Source: Vibrio sp. Isolate32
GTDB lineage: Bacteria; Pseudomonadota; Gammaproteobacteria; Enterobacterales; Vibrionaceae
Length of the DNA stretch: 33,163 bases
Assembly: GCF_022397955.1 (NCBI RefSeq)
Contig: NZ_JAKEUQ010000031.1
Span: 5,917-39,079 of the forward strand
Direction of reading: 5' to 3'
Position 1 is the first letter of the stretch. Each line of letters starts with the position of its first letter. The translations under genes and the position numbers were made by a program. This document shows, one piece after another, positions 15,712 through 23,616 of this stretch. The notes under the pieces were generated by a model. That model saw nothing but the letters and a program-made list of their open reading frames with translations, was not told the DNA's origin and searched no databases.

Positions 15712-16617
15712 ATGCGTATCGCAATTCTTTCTCGTAACGAAAATCTATACTCTACCGCTCGTCTAAAGCAGGCTGGAGAAGCACGTGGTCATCAGGTCGA
15801 TGTTATCGACACGTTGCACTGTGATATAGATATCGCGAGTAACAATCCGAAGATTCGCTACATGGGTGAAGAGCTTCCTCAATACGACGCGGTTATCCCA
15901 CGTATTGGCGCTTCCATTACCTTTTACGGAACTGCGGTTGTTCGCCAATTCGAAATGATGGGCACTTTTTGTATCAATGAGTCAGTAGCAATCAGTCGTT
16001 CTCGCGACAAACTGCGCTCACTACAACTGCTGTCCCGCAAAGGTATTGGCTTACCAAAAACAGGTTTCGCTAGCCGCCCAGACAAAATTCAAGACCTGAT
16101 CAAAAACGTAGGTGGCGCACCACTTGTGATCAAGCTACTTGAAGGTACTCAAGGTATCGGTGTAGTTCTAGCTGAAACGAACAAAGCAGCAGAAAGCGTT
16201 ATCGAAGCGTTCATGGGCCTAAAAGCGAACATCTTGGTTCAAGAGTTCATTGAAGAAGCAAATGGCGCAGACATCCGTTGTTTTGTTGTTGGCAACAAAG
16301 TAATCGCAGCAATGAAGCGTCAAGCTGGTGAGGGTGAATTCCGCTCTAACCTGCACCGTGGCGGTACTGCTCAACTGGTTAAACTAACCAAAGAAGAGCG
16401 CGCGACAGCAATCAATGCGGCGAAAATCATGGGGTTAAACCTATGTGGTGTAGATATTCTACAATCTAAGAACGGCCCAGTGGTAATGGAAGTAAACTCT
16501 TCTCCAGGCCTAGAAGGCATCGAGAAAGCAACGGGTAAAGATGTAGCAGACATGATTTTCGAATTCATCGAGAAGAATGCAAAACCAAACGCTAACCGTA
16601 CTCGTGGCAAGGGCTGA
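15712..16617 (+). CDS. rimK: Ribosomal protein S6 L-glutamate ligase RimK
   Basis: 301 residues, the length of E. coli RimK (300). An N-terminal domain opens MRIAILSRNENLYSTARL, followed by PRIGASITFYG (about 63-73) and the ATP-grasp core: PLVIKLLEGTQGIGVVLAE (about 140-158), VQEFIEEANGADIRCFVVG, RQAGEGEFRSNLHRGG and the metal-binding end VMEVNSSPGLEGIE. RimK adds glutamates to the C-terminus of S6 and changes translation. AAGGA lies 7 bases before the ATG. The RimB-type gene follows 32 bases downstream and is probably cotranscribed. Confidence 0.95.
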   Translation: MRIAILSRNENLYSTARLKQAGEARGHQVDVIDTLHCDIDIASNNPKIRYMGEELPQYDAVIPRIGASITFYGTAVVRQFEMMGTFCINESVAISRSRDKLRSLQLLSRKGIGLPKTGFASRPDKIQDLIKNVGGAPLVIKLLEGTQGIGVVLAETNKAAESVIEAFMGLKANILVQEFIEEANGADIRCFVVGNKVIAAMKRQAGEGEFRSNLHRGGTAQLVKLTKEERATAINAAKIMGLNLCGVDILQSKNGPVVMEVNSSPGLEGIEKATGKDVADMIFEFIEKNAKPNANRTRGKG

Positions 16618-16649
16618 TTGAATACCGATAACTCATGATTGGAAAGAAA

Positions 16650-17078
16650 ATGAACAATAAAATGATCATAGGGAATACCGAAGCACTTTGCTTACCGGAG
16701 TTAGGGATAACTGGACTACATACACGTGTTGATACAGGGGCTAAAACCTCTTCTCTACACGTAGACAATCTACTATGTGTAAAATCAAACGGTGAGAAGT
16801 TCGTAGAGTTCGACCTTCATCCAGACGTTTATCACCTAGAAGAGACGGTGCGCTGCAAAGCGAAACTAAAAACAAGTAAGAAAATTAAGTCATCTAACGG
16901 CGAAGTTGAACACCGTTGCGTGATTGAAACCATGCTAAGAATCGGTGGTCAACAATGGCCTATCGATATTACGCTAAGCAACCGTCAAGACATGACTTAC
17001 ATGATGTTGCTTGGTCGCCAAGGCATGAGTGATAAAGTGATTGTTGATCCAGCGGGCGAATTCCTACTGACTCACTAA
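16650..17078 (+). CDS. rimB: RimB-type retropepsin-like ATP-dependent zinc protease
   Basis: 142 residues from ATG 16650, which has GGAAAG directly upstream (16641-16646); an upstream in-frame ATG at 16635 would add 5 residues. RVDTGAKTSSLH (26-37) is the retropepsin-like active site with D28, and LGRQGM near the C-terminus is the family's second conserved block. In Pseudomonas RimB removes glutamates added to S6 by RimK, and the gene order here supports the same role. The third partner, RimA, is not seen. IS4 lies 73 bases downstream. Confidence 0.85.
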   Translation: MNNKMIIGNTEALCLPELGITGLHTRVDTGAKTSSLHVDNLLCVKSNGEKFVEFDLHPDVYHLEETVRCKAKLKTSKKIKSSNGEVEHRCVIETMLRIGGQQWPIDITLSNRQDMTYMMLLGRQGMSDKVIVDPAGEFLLTH

Positions 17079-17089
17079 TCTCAGTCATC

Positions 17090-17109
17090 GTAACCGCTCC
17101 ACAGGTTAC
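17090..17109. other. Small hairpin between rimB and IS4
   Basis: GTAACC and GGTTAC form a 6-bp stem with an 8-base loop. No T run follows, so it is not a convincing terminator. Confidence 0.3.
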
Positions 17110-17151
17110 CACTAAAGCTAGTCACAACGATATAAGGCCCGTCTCATGACT

Positions 17152-17169
17152 TAATGCCGATCAGTTAAG
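17152..17169. repeat. IS4 left terminal inverted repeat
   Basis: TAATGCCGATCAGTTAAG. An inner dyad CCGATCA / TGATCGG (17157-17163 and 17177-17183) overlaps it and carries GATC sites. Confidence 0.85.
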
Positions 17170-17206
17170 ACTAAAATGATCGGTTGAACGATCCTTCCAA
17201 GGTGTC

Positions 17207-17239
17207 AAAATCCGAGTGTATCTCATGCACTCGGATTTT
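17207..17239 (+). terminator. Hairpin near the left IS4 end
   Basis: AAAATCCGAGTG and CACTCGGATTTT form a perfect 12-bp stem with a 9-base loop and a T tail. It would stop transcripts entering from rimB before they reach the transposase, or mask upstream start codons. Confidence 0.75.
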
Positions 17240-17242
17240 TTT

Positions 17243-18556
17243 ATGTTTCTAAGACAGGCTCTTAACCAAGTTCACCAATTCTCTGCTGAGAAACTCTCAG
17301 GCTTATCTGACCTTCTGTCCCCTGAACTGATTGCTCAGTGTATGGAAGATACTGGTATCACGACTATCCGTAGGCGTAGATTACCCATGGAACTGATGGT
17401 TTGGAGTGTTGTAGGCATGTCTCTATATCGTCATTTATCTATGGAGAAAGTTGTCTCCAAGCTAGACATTCTTCTTCCCGGTAAAAAGCCGTTTGTTGCT
17501 CCAAGTGCCGTTATTCAAGCAAGACAAAGGCTAGGCTCTGATGTCATGAAGTCTGTTTTTACTCAAACGCAGAAATTATGGCATGACAAAACGCCACACC
17601 CAGACTGGCATGGTTTAACGCTTCATGCAGTAGACGGTGTAGTCTGGCGAACCCCAGACACTAAAAAGAACGACGAGCAGTTCAGTCGAACTCGAAATCA
17701 AAAGTGTGCATCCGAATATCCTCAAGTTCGAATGGTTTGTCATATGGAACTGACCAGTCACCTTCTCAATAGTGCGTCATTCGATTCGACTTCGGTAAGT
17801 GAAGTGAATCTAACAACAGACCTCATTGAGCACTCGCCAGACCAAAGCCTGACTATCTTTGATAGAGGTTTTTACGCCCTAGGGCTTTTACATCGTTGGC
17901 AAGCAACTGGAAAAGATAGGCACTGGCTTATCCCTATGCGTAAGGGAGCCCAATACACGACGGTTCGTAAGTTGGGAAGGGGACAAGAGTTAGTTGAATT
18001 ACAGCTCTCTCCCCAAGCTAAAAAGAAGTGGCATGATGCTCCGGAGACACTAGAAGCTCGCTTGATAACTAAGGTCGTTAAGGGTAAAGAGATACGGTTG
18101 TTAACCTCCATGACAGATCCCCTTCGTTATCCAGGAAAAGATATTGCGGAGCTATACAGTCACCGATGGGAGATAGAGTTAGGTTATAGAGAAATGAAGC
18201 AATATATGCTTCAAAACAACCTTACCCTACGAAGTAAAAAGCCAGAGCTGGTGATGCAAGAGTTGTGGGGGATGTTGTTAGCCTACAATTTACTTCGCTT
18301 CCTGATGTGCCAAATGGCTTACGATCAAAATAAAGTCATGCCTTATCAAATAGGCTTCAAACAAGCGTCGCTGTTCTTGACCGGTCAGTTACAGCTCCTC
18401 CCAGCTGTTGCACCAGGAAGAGTCCCAGAGGTAATGAACTACATACTGGATATGGCGGAGAGTTTTACATTGCCAGAAAGACGGGATAGGAGTTATCCAA
18501 GAGCGGTAAAAAGAAGGCCCAGTCGCTACGCGACTAGGCCTTCAGAAAGGTGTTAA
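17243..18556 (+). CDS. IS4-family transposase
   Basis: 437 residues from ATG 17243, which aligns with the known start of E. coli IS4 transposase (442 aa); in-frame GTG 17216 and ATG 17225 lie inside the hairpin and are less likely. The catalytic triad is visible: D131 in LHAVDGVVWRTPD, D207 in TIFDRGFYALG and E312 in the Y-x2-R-x3-E-x6-K signature YSHRWEIELGYREMK (Y305, R308, K319). The frame is uninterrupted, so the enzyme is probably active. Its 3' end contains a further strong hairpin (18513-18543). Confidence 0.93.
   Translation: MFLRQALNQVHQFSAEKLSGLSDLLSPELIAQCMEDTGITTIRRRRLPMELMVWSVVGMSLYRHLSMEKVVSKLDILLPGKKPFVAPSAVIQARQRLGSDVMKSVFTQTQKLWHDKTPHPDWHGLTLHAVDGVVWRTPDTKKNDEQFSRTRNQKCASEYPQVRMVCHMELTSHLLNSASFDSTSVSEVNLTTDLIEHSPDQSLTIFDRGFYALGLLHRWQATGKDRHWLIPMRKGAQYTTVRKLGRGQELVELQLSPQAKKKWHDAPETLEARLITKVVKGKEIRLLTSMTDPLRYPGKDIAELYSHRWEIELGYREMKQYMLQNNLTLRSKKPELVMQELWGMLLAYNLLRFLMCQMAYDQNKVMPYQIGFKQASLFLTGQLQLLPAVAPGRVPEVMNYILDMAESFTLPERRDRSYPRAVKRRPSRYATRPSERC
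18513..18543. terminator. Hairpin within the end of the IS4 transposase gene
   Basis: GAAGGCC-C-AGTCGC pairs with GCGACT-A-GGCCTTC around TAC, a 13-bp stem with one mismatch. It lies in the last codons and may slow transcripts crossing the right end in either direction. Confidence 0.5.
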
Positions 18557-18562
18557 ATGCTT

Positions 18563-18580
18563 CTTAACTTACAAGCATTA
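18563..18580. repeat. IS4 right terminal inverted repeat
   Basis: CTTAACTTACAAGCATTA; its complement shares TAATGC and AGTTAAG with the left end. Confidence 0.85.
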
Positions 18581-18610
18581 CCCGTAGGAGCTTCTTTTAA
18601 TGAGTGCTAA

Positions 18611-19072
18611 TTATTGGCTCATACGAATCAGTGATTTACCAATCAACCACTCAAGTTCTTTACCGCTTGTATCACCAAACTGAGTCTCAGTTAGCTTGTA
18701 AAGACGATCAATACCGCTCGCCGCAAATTCGTGTGCGTTTTCAGCTGTGACGATATGGTGGAAAAGTAAACGTAAGATGGCTAGGAACTCAGCGTCTTCA
18801 AGTGCTGTAACCCAACTAGCTGAAAATGCATCAAGGCCATTTTCAAAGTCAATATGTTCCATGAACATCTTGAAAATACGACCGTCTAGAGCAGCAGTAA
18901 AATCCGTCTTTTTTGGAAAGTGATGACTTATACCTGTACGAGAAACACCCGTTTGCTGACTCAACGTCGTGTATGACATCTTGTCATAACCCAATCTTAG
19001 TAGCTGGTCTACAACGGCATCCATAATTTTCTGGATCGTGATTTCTGTATCTTCTTTACTACGCTTTGGCAT
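18611..19072 (-). CDS. luxT: LuxT-type TetR-family regulator
   Basis: 153 residues. The N-terminal TetR helix-turn-helix is SYTTLSQQTGVSRTGISHHF followed by PKKTDFTAAL (about residues 32-62). The protein matches LuxT of Vibrio harveyi (about 152 aa) in length and, as I recall it, nearly throughout from MPKRSKEDTEITIQKIMDAV to GKSLIRMSQ. LuxT controls quorum-sensing and siderophore-related genes in vibrios. The gene is complete, but the IS4 right end lies only 30 bases after its stop, where a native terminator would be expected. A 528-base region lies upstream. Confidence 0.88.
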   Translation of the reverse strand: MPKRSKEDTEITIQKIMDAVVDQLLRLGYDKMSYTTLSQQTGVSRTGISHHFPKKTDFTAALDGRIFKMFMEHIDFENGLDAFSASWVTALEDAEFLAILRLLFHHIVTAENAHEFAASGIDRLYKLTETQFGDTSGKELEWLIGKSLIRMSQ

Positions 19073-19601
19073 ATTCAGGCTCTTCTCTTTGTAAATCCAT
19101 CTAACTCAATCAAATAAAGTCAGAATGAAAATCGTTATCAGCATTATGTGAGCAAGGTATTTTTTAGCAAGTATTTCCATTAAATACCGACAAATACTTT
19201 GTACGAACAATTTTACAGTGCTGCCTCTTTGGGCACTTTGTCTAATTATTCTTCGAAAGTCACCTTACCGCTCTAAGCGGTTAATCAAAAATAACAACTT
19301 AGAATATCAAATACCCAACAATAAATTCATTGTATAAATACCTATCAAGCAATACATAGTCTTATAAAATTAGTCACGACGCAACTAACTGAATGATATT
19401 CTAACAAATTAATGACACTGCTTTTCAACAAAACATGAGATAGATCACATACATATTTGTCGGCGCGAATGTACATATTCATTTAATCCCACAGCAAACA
19501 ACATAGCATACCAGTACGAATTAGTTCAAAGATTTTAATTTTTGTAGATACAGTTCAAATTGCCCGCTAGAATAACCGCAGATTTTGTAAGAGGATTATT
19601 T
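19073..19601. other. Intergenic region between luxT and yfcZ-like gene
   Basis: 529 bases of AT-rich sequence between divergent genes. It contains a 15-bp palindrome ACCGCT-CTA-AGCGGT (19267-19281) and a CRP-like site (19431-19452). No further gene or RNA is evident, although the length would allow one. Confidence 0.5.
19431..19452. promoter_or_regulatory. Candidate CRP-binding site
   Basis: AAACATGAGATAGATCACAT plus AC agrees with 16 of 22 positions of the CRP consensus, with a perfect ATCACAT half and a weak left half. It lies about 150 bases before the yfcZ-like start and 360 bases before luxT. Confidence 0.45.
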
Positions 19602-19901
19602 ATGAGCCAAGATATGGGCAACAACGACGTATGTGAAGCTTGCGGCTGTGCAGGCGAAATCGGGTTCATCATTAAAGAAGGTGACGATGTTGCTGAAGTA
19701 ACTGTATACGGCAACTCGAAAGCACTAATTGAAGCTGAATTTGTAAAGTACGTAGAGCTAGCAAAGCAAGTGTCTAGCAATGTTGAATATGAAGCGTCAG
19801 AAATGACCGAAGAAAGCACTGAATTGCATGCACGCTTCAAGTTCGAAGTAAGCGCAGAAAAGATTATTTTCGAACTTAAGACTCGCTCTCTGGCGCGTTA
19901 A
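19602..19901 (+). CDS. YfcZ/YiiS-family (DUF406) protein
   Basis: 99 residues from ATG 19602, with AAGAGGA six bases upstream; an earlier TTG frame start is not used. The cysteine cluster VCEACGCAGEIGFI, the ALIEAEFVKYVELAKQVSSN helix and the FKFEVSAEKIIFEL ending match the E. coli YfcZ pattern (CCxCMDVGTI, then LxFxFxCEAEMLIFQL). Function is not established. The C-E-A-C-G-C motif may bind a metal. It is closed by the terminator at 19925-19954 and stands alone. Confidence 0.88.
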   Translation: MSQDMGNNDVCEACGCAGEIGFIIKEGDDVAEVTVYGNSKALIEAEFVKYVELAKQVSSNVEYEASEMTEESTELHARFKFEVSAEKIIFELKTRSLAR

Positions 19902-19924
19902 TATAAGCATTTATGCTCTTTTAC

Positions 19925-19954
19925 AAAGACGAGTTAAATTACTCGTCTTTTTTT
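19925..19954. terminator. Bidirectional terminator
   Basis: AAAGACGAGT and ACTCGTCTTT form a 10-bp stem with loop TAAATT and a long T run on the plus strand. The stop of the converging DUF1496 gene falls inside it. Confidence 0.9.
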
Positions 19955-20205
19955 ATTTGTATCCAACCAAGTGCCCCATTCGTTTCAAAATCGTTTTCCG
20001 CAGCACACTGAATCACAACACCAGAGACTTCGAGTACCGCTCCAATGCTGTATGCCTTGTCATCGTAATAACAAACTCGTTGCTGTTGACCACTTTGAGT
20101 AACCACCACCGCAGCCTTCCCCGGTGTTGAAATTACTTTGTTCGCACTGGCAGGCATTGAGCAAAACAATGCACTTACGACCAAGATGCTCTTAATTATT
20201 TGCAT
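19939..20205 (-). CDS. DUF1496 secreted small protein
   Basis: 88 residues from ATG 20205 (AGAG upstream); a GTG at 20220 would add 5. A signal peptide MQIIKSILVVSALFCSMPASA (interrupted here only by its natural cleavage) is followed by a mature part of about 67 residues with RVCYYDDKAYSIGAVLEV, VVIQCAAENDFETNG and ALGWIQI. Two cysteines (VCYY and IQC) may form a disulfide. This arrangement is that of DUF1496, a periplasmic family without known function. Confidence 0.83.
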   Translation of the reverse strand: MQIIKSILVVSALFCSMPASANKVISTPGKAAVVVTQSGQQQRVCYYDDKAYSIGAVLEVSGVVIQCAAENDFETNGALGWIQIKKDE

Positions 20206-20357
20206 ATTTACTCTAGTCACTCATTTACCTGCCATTGTCGCTTAATTCCTAATTAGCCAAACGATTTCTATTTTATCTACCGCCAAATGGGTAAAACACT
20301 GTGCGAGAATAATTTTTCCATTATAGTGTTAACGTCTATCGTAATAAGAAGCCTGTT

Positions 20358-20957
20358 ATGCTCAGAATAATTGCACTTATTATTGGTTCTCTAACCATAA
20401 CAAATGTCAGTGCAGAACCAATCGATCACTATCAAATATTGAACCATCTGGACAATTACGGAAACTTATATCTCCGAAATAAGCCTTACACAGCGCTTCC
20501 AACCGGTTTAGTGGTCGATGGTAATCTTAATATCGAAAACACCCCGATCACACGTTTACCTAAAGGGCTTGAGGTTAACGGCAGCCTCAAGGCTTCTAAT
20601 AGTCAGCTAACCAGAGTAGCAAGTGACGCAAAAATCAAAGGCTATGCCGACTTCATGGGTAGCAAAATCACCAGCTGGCCAAAAGGCGTCAGAGTCGGCG
20701 GATTCATTAATTTCACTGACACTCCACTGCAAAGTCTGCCCAACGGCTTCCGAGTGAGAGGTGACCTCAGTGTGATTCGCACCCCTTTAACCGAACTGCC
20801 GAATGGCATTGTGATTGATGGTGACCTGTATATCGGCGGCTCTGCAATTGCTGCATTCCCAGAGACGATGACGGTGAAAGGCAATATCTATTTAGGTGGC
20901 AACACCGTCACGACTTGGCCAACAAATTTGGACCTTCGCGGTGCAGTGGCGCGCTAA
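20358..20957 (+). CDS. Secreted repeat protein, eight exact 20-residue units
   Basis: 199 residues. A signal peptide (1-19, cleaved after NVSA) and a short cap (20-40) precede a region from residue 41 that divides into seven units of exactly 20 residues and one of 19, without any insertion. The consensus is xTPLTxLPxGLxVxGDLxIx; each unit has a turn (N-T-P), LP-x-G and a beta pair V-x-G-D-L-x-I. Unit 3 (81-100) is the most divergent. The pattern suggests a beta-solenoid or leucine-rich-repeat-like rod in the periplasm or on the surface. Function unknown. AAGAAG lies upstream as ribosome site, and a terminator follows at 21009. Confidence 0.85.
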   Translation: MLRIIALIIGSLTITNVSAEPIDHYQILNHLDNYGNLYLRNKPYTALPTGLVVDGNLNIENTPITRLPKGLEVNGSLKASNSQLTRVASDAKIKGYADFMGSKITSWPKGVRVGGFINFTDTPLQSLPNGFRVRGDLSVIRTPLTELPNGIVIDGDLYIGGSAIAAFPETMTVKGNIYLGGNTVTTWPTNLDLRGAVAR

Positions 20958-21008
20958 CCTTGCCTGTGGCTTAGCCTCATCCCATCAAAAGTATAAGCAG
21001 AAAAACCA

Positions 21009-21033
21009 AAAAAGGAGCTCAAAGCTCCTTTTT
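21009..21033. terminator. Bidirectional terminator
   Basis: AAAAAGGAGCT and AGCTCCTTTTT form a perfect 11-bp stem with loop CAA, serving the repeat-protein gene and the converging acyltransferase gene. Confidence 0.92.
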
Positions 21034-21061
21034 CAATTCAATCAATTAAGCGAAATGTTCG

Positions 21062-22180
21062 CTAACCAATGTTCTTCACCGGGTTCGCATAGCTGTCGAT
21101 CAAGTACTGACGCGCACCTTTTGGCAACGTCGCTAACTTATCTTCGAACTCTTTCTTAACCGTAGCGGTGATCGAGTCATCTTCTTTCTCTGCCGCCAGT
21201 AGATTTACTGGGAACAGCTTGTAGTTATCATGGATCTGGCGATCAATCTCTTCAGCCAATGCTTCTGGAGTCTCAAAGTCTTGATCGATAACCTGACCAA
21301 AACCAACGTGAATGCGGCCTTTGTTGCCCACAATACCTTGGATAATGCTCTCAATATCTTCAAATTCGCCTTTTTCATAGCTGCCGTTTACATCTTTTTC
21401 AAACAACTCGATCGCTTTCGCCATATCACAAGGGTCATTTTCATATGAGATAGCAACAGGAACAATCTTCAGTGACTTAACGTATTCAGGAAATGCCGCC
21501 TTCTGCTTACGTCCTTCAACATGGAACATTTTAAGGATTGCAGGATCAGTGAAGTCATTACCGTCTTTTGCACGACCTTCTTTCTGAGCGATCCAGATAG
21601 AGTTACCGGTATCTAAAGAGTGCTTAATGTAAGAAGAGAGCTGGCCTAACGCTTTCATCATTTCACGTGGCCCTTTAAGAGAACGCTTAACGATAAAGCT
21701 CTTATTCAAGCGCATCAGTTCTGTCGCGCACGGCTTCTTCAGAAGGTTATCACCAATCGCAATGCGACAAGTTTGGTGATTTTGTTGATGCAATGCATAG
21801 TTCACCAACGCCGGATCCATAGCAATGTCACGATGGTTTGATACAAACAAGTATGCTTGATTCACATCCAATGACTCTAAGCCTGTGTACGTCACACCGT
21901 TTGTGGTGTTCGCTAGCGTGTCACGTAAGTACTTTTTCACTTCAATCTGAATGGATTCAACGTTAGCCAGCTTGCTCCACTTCATTTTTAAGTAAACACG
22001 TAAAATTGGGCTCATTAATGCTTGGAACCAAGCTGCGTGATTCGAAAAACGGTAGTTCAGAATCGCACTGATGAATTCTTCATCATTAATAAGACGGTTT
22101 AGTGCCGCTGGAATTTCATCATCGCCGTAAGGACGAATATCAACATATGGATCGGTTGGAGAGGTCATTTTTTCATTCAT
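21062..22180 (-). CDS. PlsC-like 1-acyl-glycerol-3-phosphate acyltransferase family protein
   Basis: 372 residues, longer than PlsC itself (about 245). The acyltransferase block I is SNHRDIAMD (114-122, H116 and D122, one residue more than the classic H-x4-D), and KRSLKGPREMMKAL, then WIAQKEGRAKDG, correspond to later blocks. An extra polar C-terminal portion with AEEIDRQIHDNYKLFPVN follows. No clear membrane helix is seen. It likely acylates a lysophospholipid or related acceptor at the inner membrane; the acceptor is not certain. Single gene. Confidence 0.8.
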   Translation of the reverse strand: MNEKMTSPTDPYVDIRPYGDDEIPAALNRLINDEEFISAILNYRFSNHAAWFQALMSPILRVYLKMKWSKLANVESIQIEVKKYLRDTLANTTNGVTYTGLESLDVNQAYLFVSNHRDIAMDPALVNYALHQQNHQTCRIAIGDNLLKKPCATELMRLNKSFIVKRSLKGPREMMKALGQLSSYIKHSLDTGNSIWIAQKEGRAKDGNDFTDPAILKMFHVEGRKQKAAFPEYVKSLKIVPVAISYENDPCDMAKAIELFEKDVNGSYEKGEFEDIESIIQGIVGNKGRIHVGFGQVIDQDFETPEALAEEIDRQIHDNYKLFPVNLLAAEKEDDSITATVKKEFEDKLATLPKGARQYLIDSYANPVKNIG

Positions 22181-22300
22181 ATAATAAAAAGCTCGCTCAT
22201 TCTACGCGTTGTTTTGACTTCTCGCAGCTACAGAGCCCATACTTTTGACAAGGTCAGACCAGAAACAGTGAAAAGAGCCTGTTATTGTTGGCATTCTTTG

Positions 22301-22316
22301 AGATTAACGGTAATCT
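22301..22316. promoter_or_regulatory. Operator-like dyad before the cupin gene
   Basis: AGATTA-ACGG-TAATCT is a perfect 6-bp inverted repeat ending 27 bases before the ATG. It is in a position to repress. Confidence 0.35.
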
Positions 22317-22343
22317 TGACGCCCCAAAATTAAGGTACTATCT

Positions 22344-22970
22344 ATGAACTTCGCTATTGAATATACATCGGCTTACTTTTCACACCTGGTGATCACACCA
22401 CGCAAGAAAGTACTAAAACATAGCCTTGTATCGGTTCAAAGTGGCTTGGTTTTGATCAAACTGGGTAAGCAAGAGTACGCCGTTGAACCTGGTCAAAGCG
22501 TTTGGATTCCATTTGACTGCTTAACTTCGTTGACTTATTTCCCTAACACTCAAGTTAGCCGTGTCGATTTCTCTGTTCGACTGACAGATGCTTTCCCACG
22601 CCAAGCAGGTTACATCACGCAAACTAACCTCTCTTTGGCGTTGCTAGAGAAGCTGGAACTGACTCACGGCCGAGCTTCAGGTGCCAACAATACCGAGCAA
22701 GCCTGTAAAGACATGCTTTCTGTACTCAAGCAAGAAGTATTGGCATTTAAACCGCTGCTTTGTGAAAGTGCGTTGTCTCAGCGATTCAATCAGTGGAACA
22801 TTGATGACTCTAACCTGCCACAAGAGCACACCTTAGTGATGGTAATGCGCGAAGCGAAGAAGCGCATGCAATCAGGCCAAAAGCGTGCTGCTGTGATCGA
22901 TGACCTATTCTCAGGTAAAGAAGAAGAGTTTGAGCAACTGTGTATGCTGGTGTTTGGTGACGACCTATAG
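22344..22970 (+). CDS. AraC-type cupin domain protein without DNA-binding domain
   Basis: 208 residues. The first about 90 form the small beta-barrel of AraC ligand domains (SLVSVQSGLVLIKLGKQEY, VEPGQSVWIPFDCL). The rest is helical and charged, with QEHTLVMVMREAKKRMQSGQ and a tail EEEFEQLCMLVFGDDL. The two helix-turn-helix motifs of AraC proteins are not visible, so it is either a truncated regulator or a sensor partner. AAGG lies 8 bases before the ATG. It is annotated in relatives as AraC-like. No frameshift remnant of an HTH is visible in the space before the terminator. Confidence 0.72.
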   Translation: MNFAIEYTSAYFSHLVITPRKKVLKHSLVSVQSGLVLIKLGKQEYAVEPGQSVWIPFDCLTSLTYFPNTQVSRVDFSVRLTDAFPRQAGYITQTNLSLALLEKLELTHGRASGANNTEQACKDMLSVLKQEVLAFKPLLCESALSQRFNQWNIDDSNLPQEHTLVMVMREAKKRMQSGQKRAAVIDDLFSGKEEEFEQLCMLVFGDDL

Positions 22971-22999
22971 TCGCTAAGAAAAGCCAAAACTTAGATACT

Positions 23000-23035
23000 A
23001 AAAAGCCGCAAAGACTGAGTTTCTGCGGCTTTTTT
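23000..23035 (+). terminator. Terminator of the cupin gene
   Basis: AAAAAGCCGCA and TGCGGCTTTTT form an 11-bp stem, followed by T's. Confidence 0.9.
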
Positions 23036-23102
23036 AATTCTTAGTGCTAATTCAAGATTAATAGAAGCTAAATTAGCAATCTTGAAGAACGATAGCGTTC
23101 GT

Positions 23103-23594
23103 CTAAAACGGTAACTCGACCTGCATCATCAAATCGGCATCTCTTGAATCGTGCCAACGATAATCAAAACGCATACGAGGTTGCCCTTCTACTTTCTCGC
23201 CGAAGCCAATGCTCAATTGCAAACCGTGATTCAATAACCACTCTTCAGTAGACATATCATATTGCTCGTCTTCCAAGTCTTCAGGGAACCACATTCCCAA
23301 ACCAACATAGTTGGACTGGAGGCTTTGAGTTAACAGTGGCGTATCCTTGGTTTGAAGTACCCAGTCGGACCAATAGTCTGGTGTGCTCTCGGCTTCTTCT
23401 TCACTCATACCAGTGATTTCCAGCATGCGCTGACCGAAAGACTCGATGCTCGTAGAAAAATCTAGACAACTATTTTCATCATCAGAAGCCAACATGATTG
23501 AGTCTAAGCTAAAAAAGTCACATTCAGCCTGTGCAGGTAAACTGCATGCTGCAATGATCATCGTCGCTGGTATCGCGCGCTTTAGCATAGTCAT
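23103..23594 (-). CDS. Secreted acidic protein of unknown function
   Basis: 163 residues with a signal peptide (MLKRAIPATMIIAACSLPAQA, cleavage before ECDFF). The mature part is rich in D and E (for example ASDDENSCLDFS and FPEDLEDEQYDMSTEEW), and ends RFDYRWHDSRDADLMMQVELPF with alternating residues and a terminal F, as at the end of outer-membrane beta-barrels. Two cysteines (ECDFF, SCLDF) could pair. Only one or two strands are suggested, so it is not a full porin. AAGAGG precedes the first ATG; a second ATG follows two codons later. Confidence 0.65.
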   Translation of the reverse strand: MTMLKRAIPATMIIAACSLPAQAECDFFSLDSIMLASDDENSCLDFSTSIESFGQRMLEITGMSEEEAESTPDYWSDWVLQTKDTPLLTQSLQSNYVGLGMWFPEDLEDEQYDMSTEEWLLNHGLQLSIGFGEKVEGQPRMRFDYRWHDSRDADLMMQVELPF

Positions 23595-23616
23595 CAGGCC
23601 TCTTGAAATAGTGAAT

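Larger units (their letters stand above)
17152..18580 (+). mobile_element. Complete IS4-family insertion sequence
   Basis: 1429 bp, close to the 1426 bp of E. coli IS4. The left end TAATGCCGATCAGTTAAG (17152-17169) matches the IS4 left terminus as I know it. The right end at 18563-18580 is its imperfect partner (TAATGCTTGTAAGTTAAG on the other strand, 14 of 18 identical). Three GATC sites lie within the first 40 bases. Flanks (left ...CATGACT, right CCCGTAGGAG...) show no 11-14 bp duplication, which IS4 transposition should leave. The transposase frame is intact. Confidence 0.92.

Noticed and set aside
19267..19281. Palindrome ACCGCT-CTA-AGCGGT as a terminator
   Set aside because: No T run follows and no gene ends there; it may be a binding site, but nothing supports a specific regulator.
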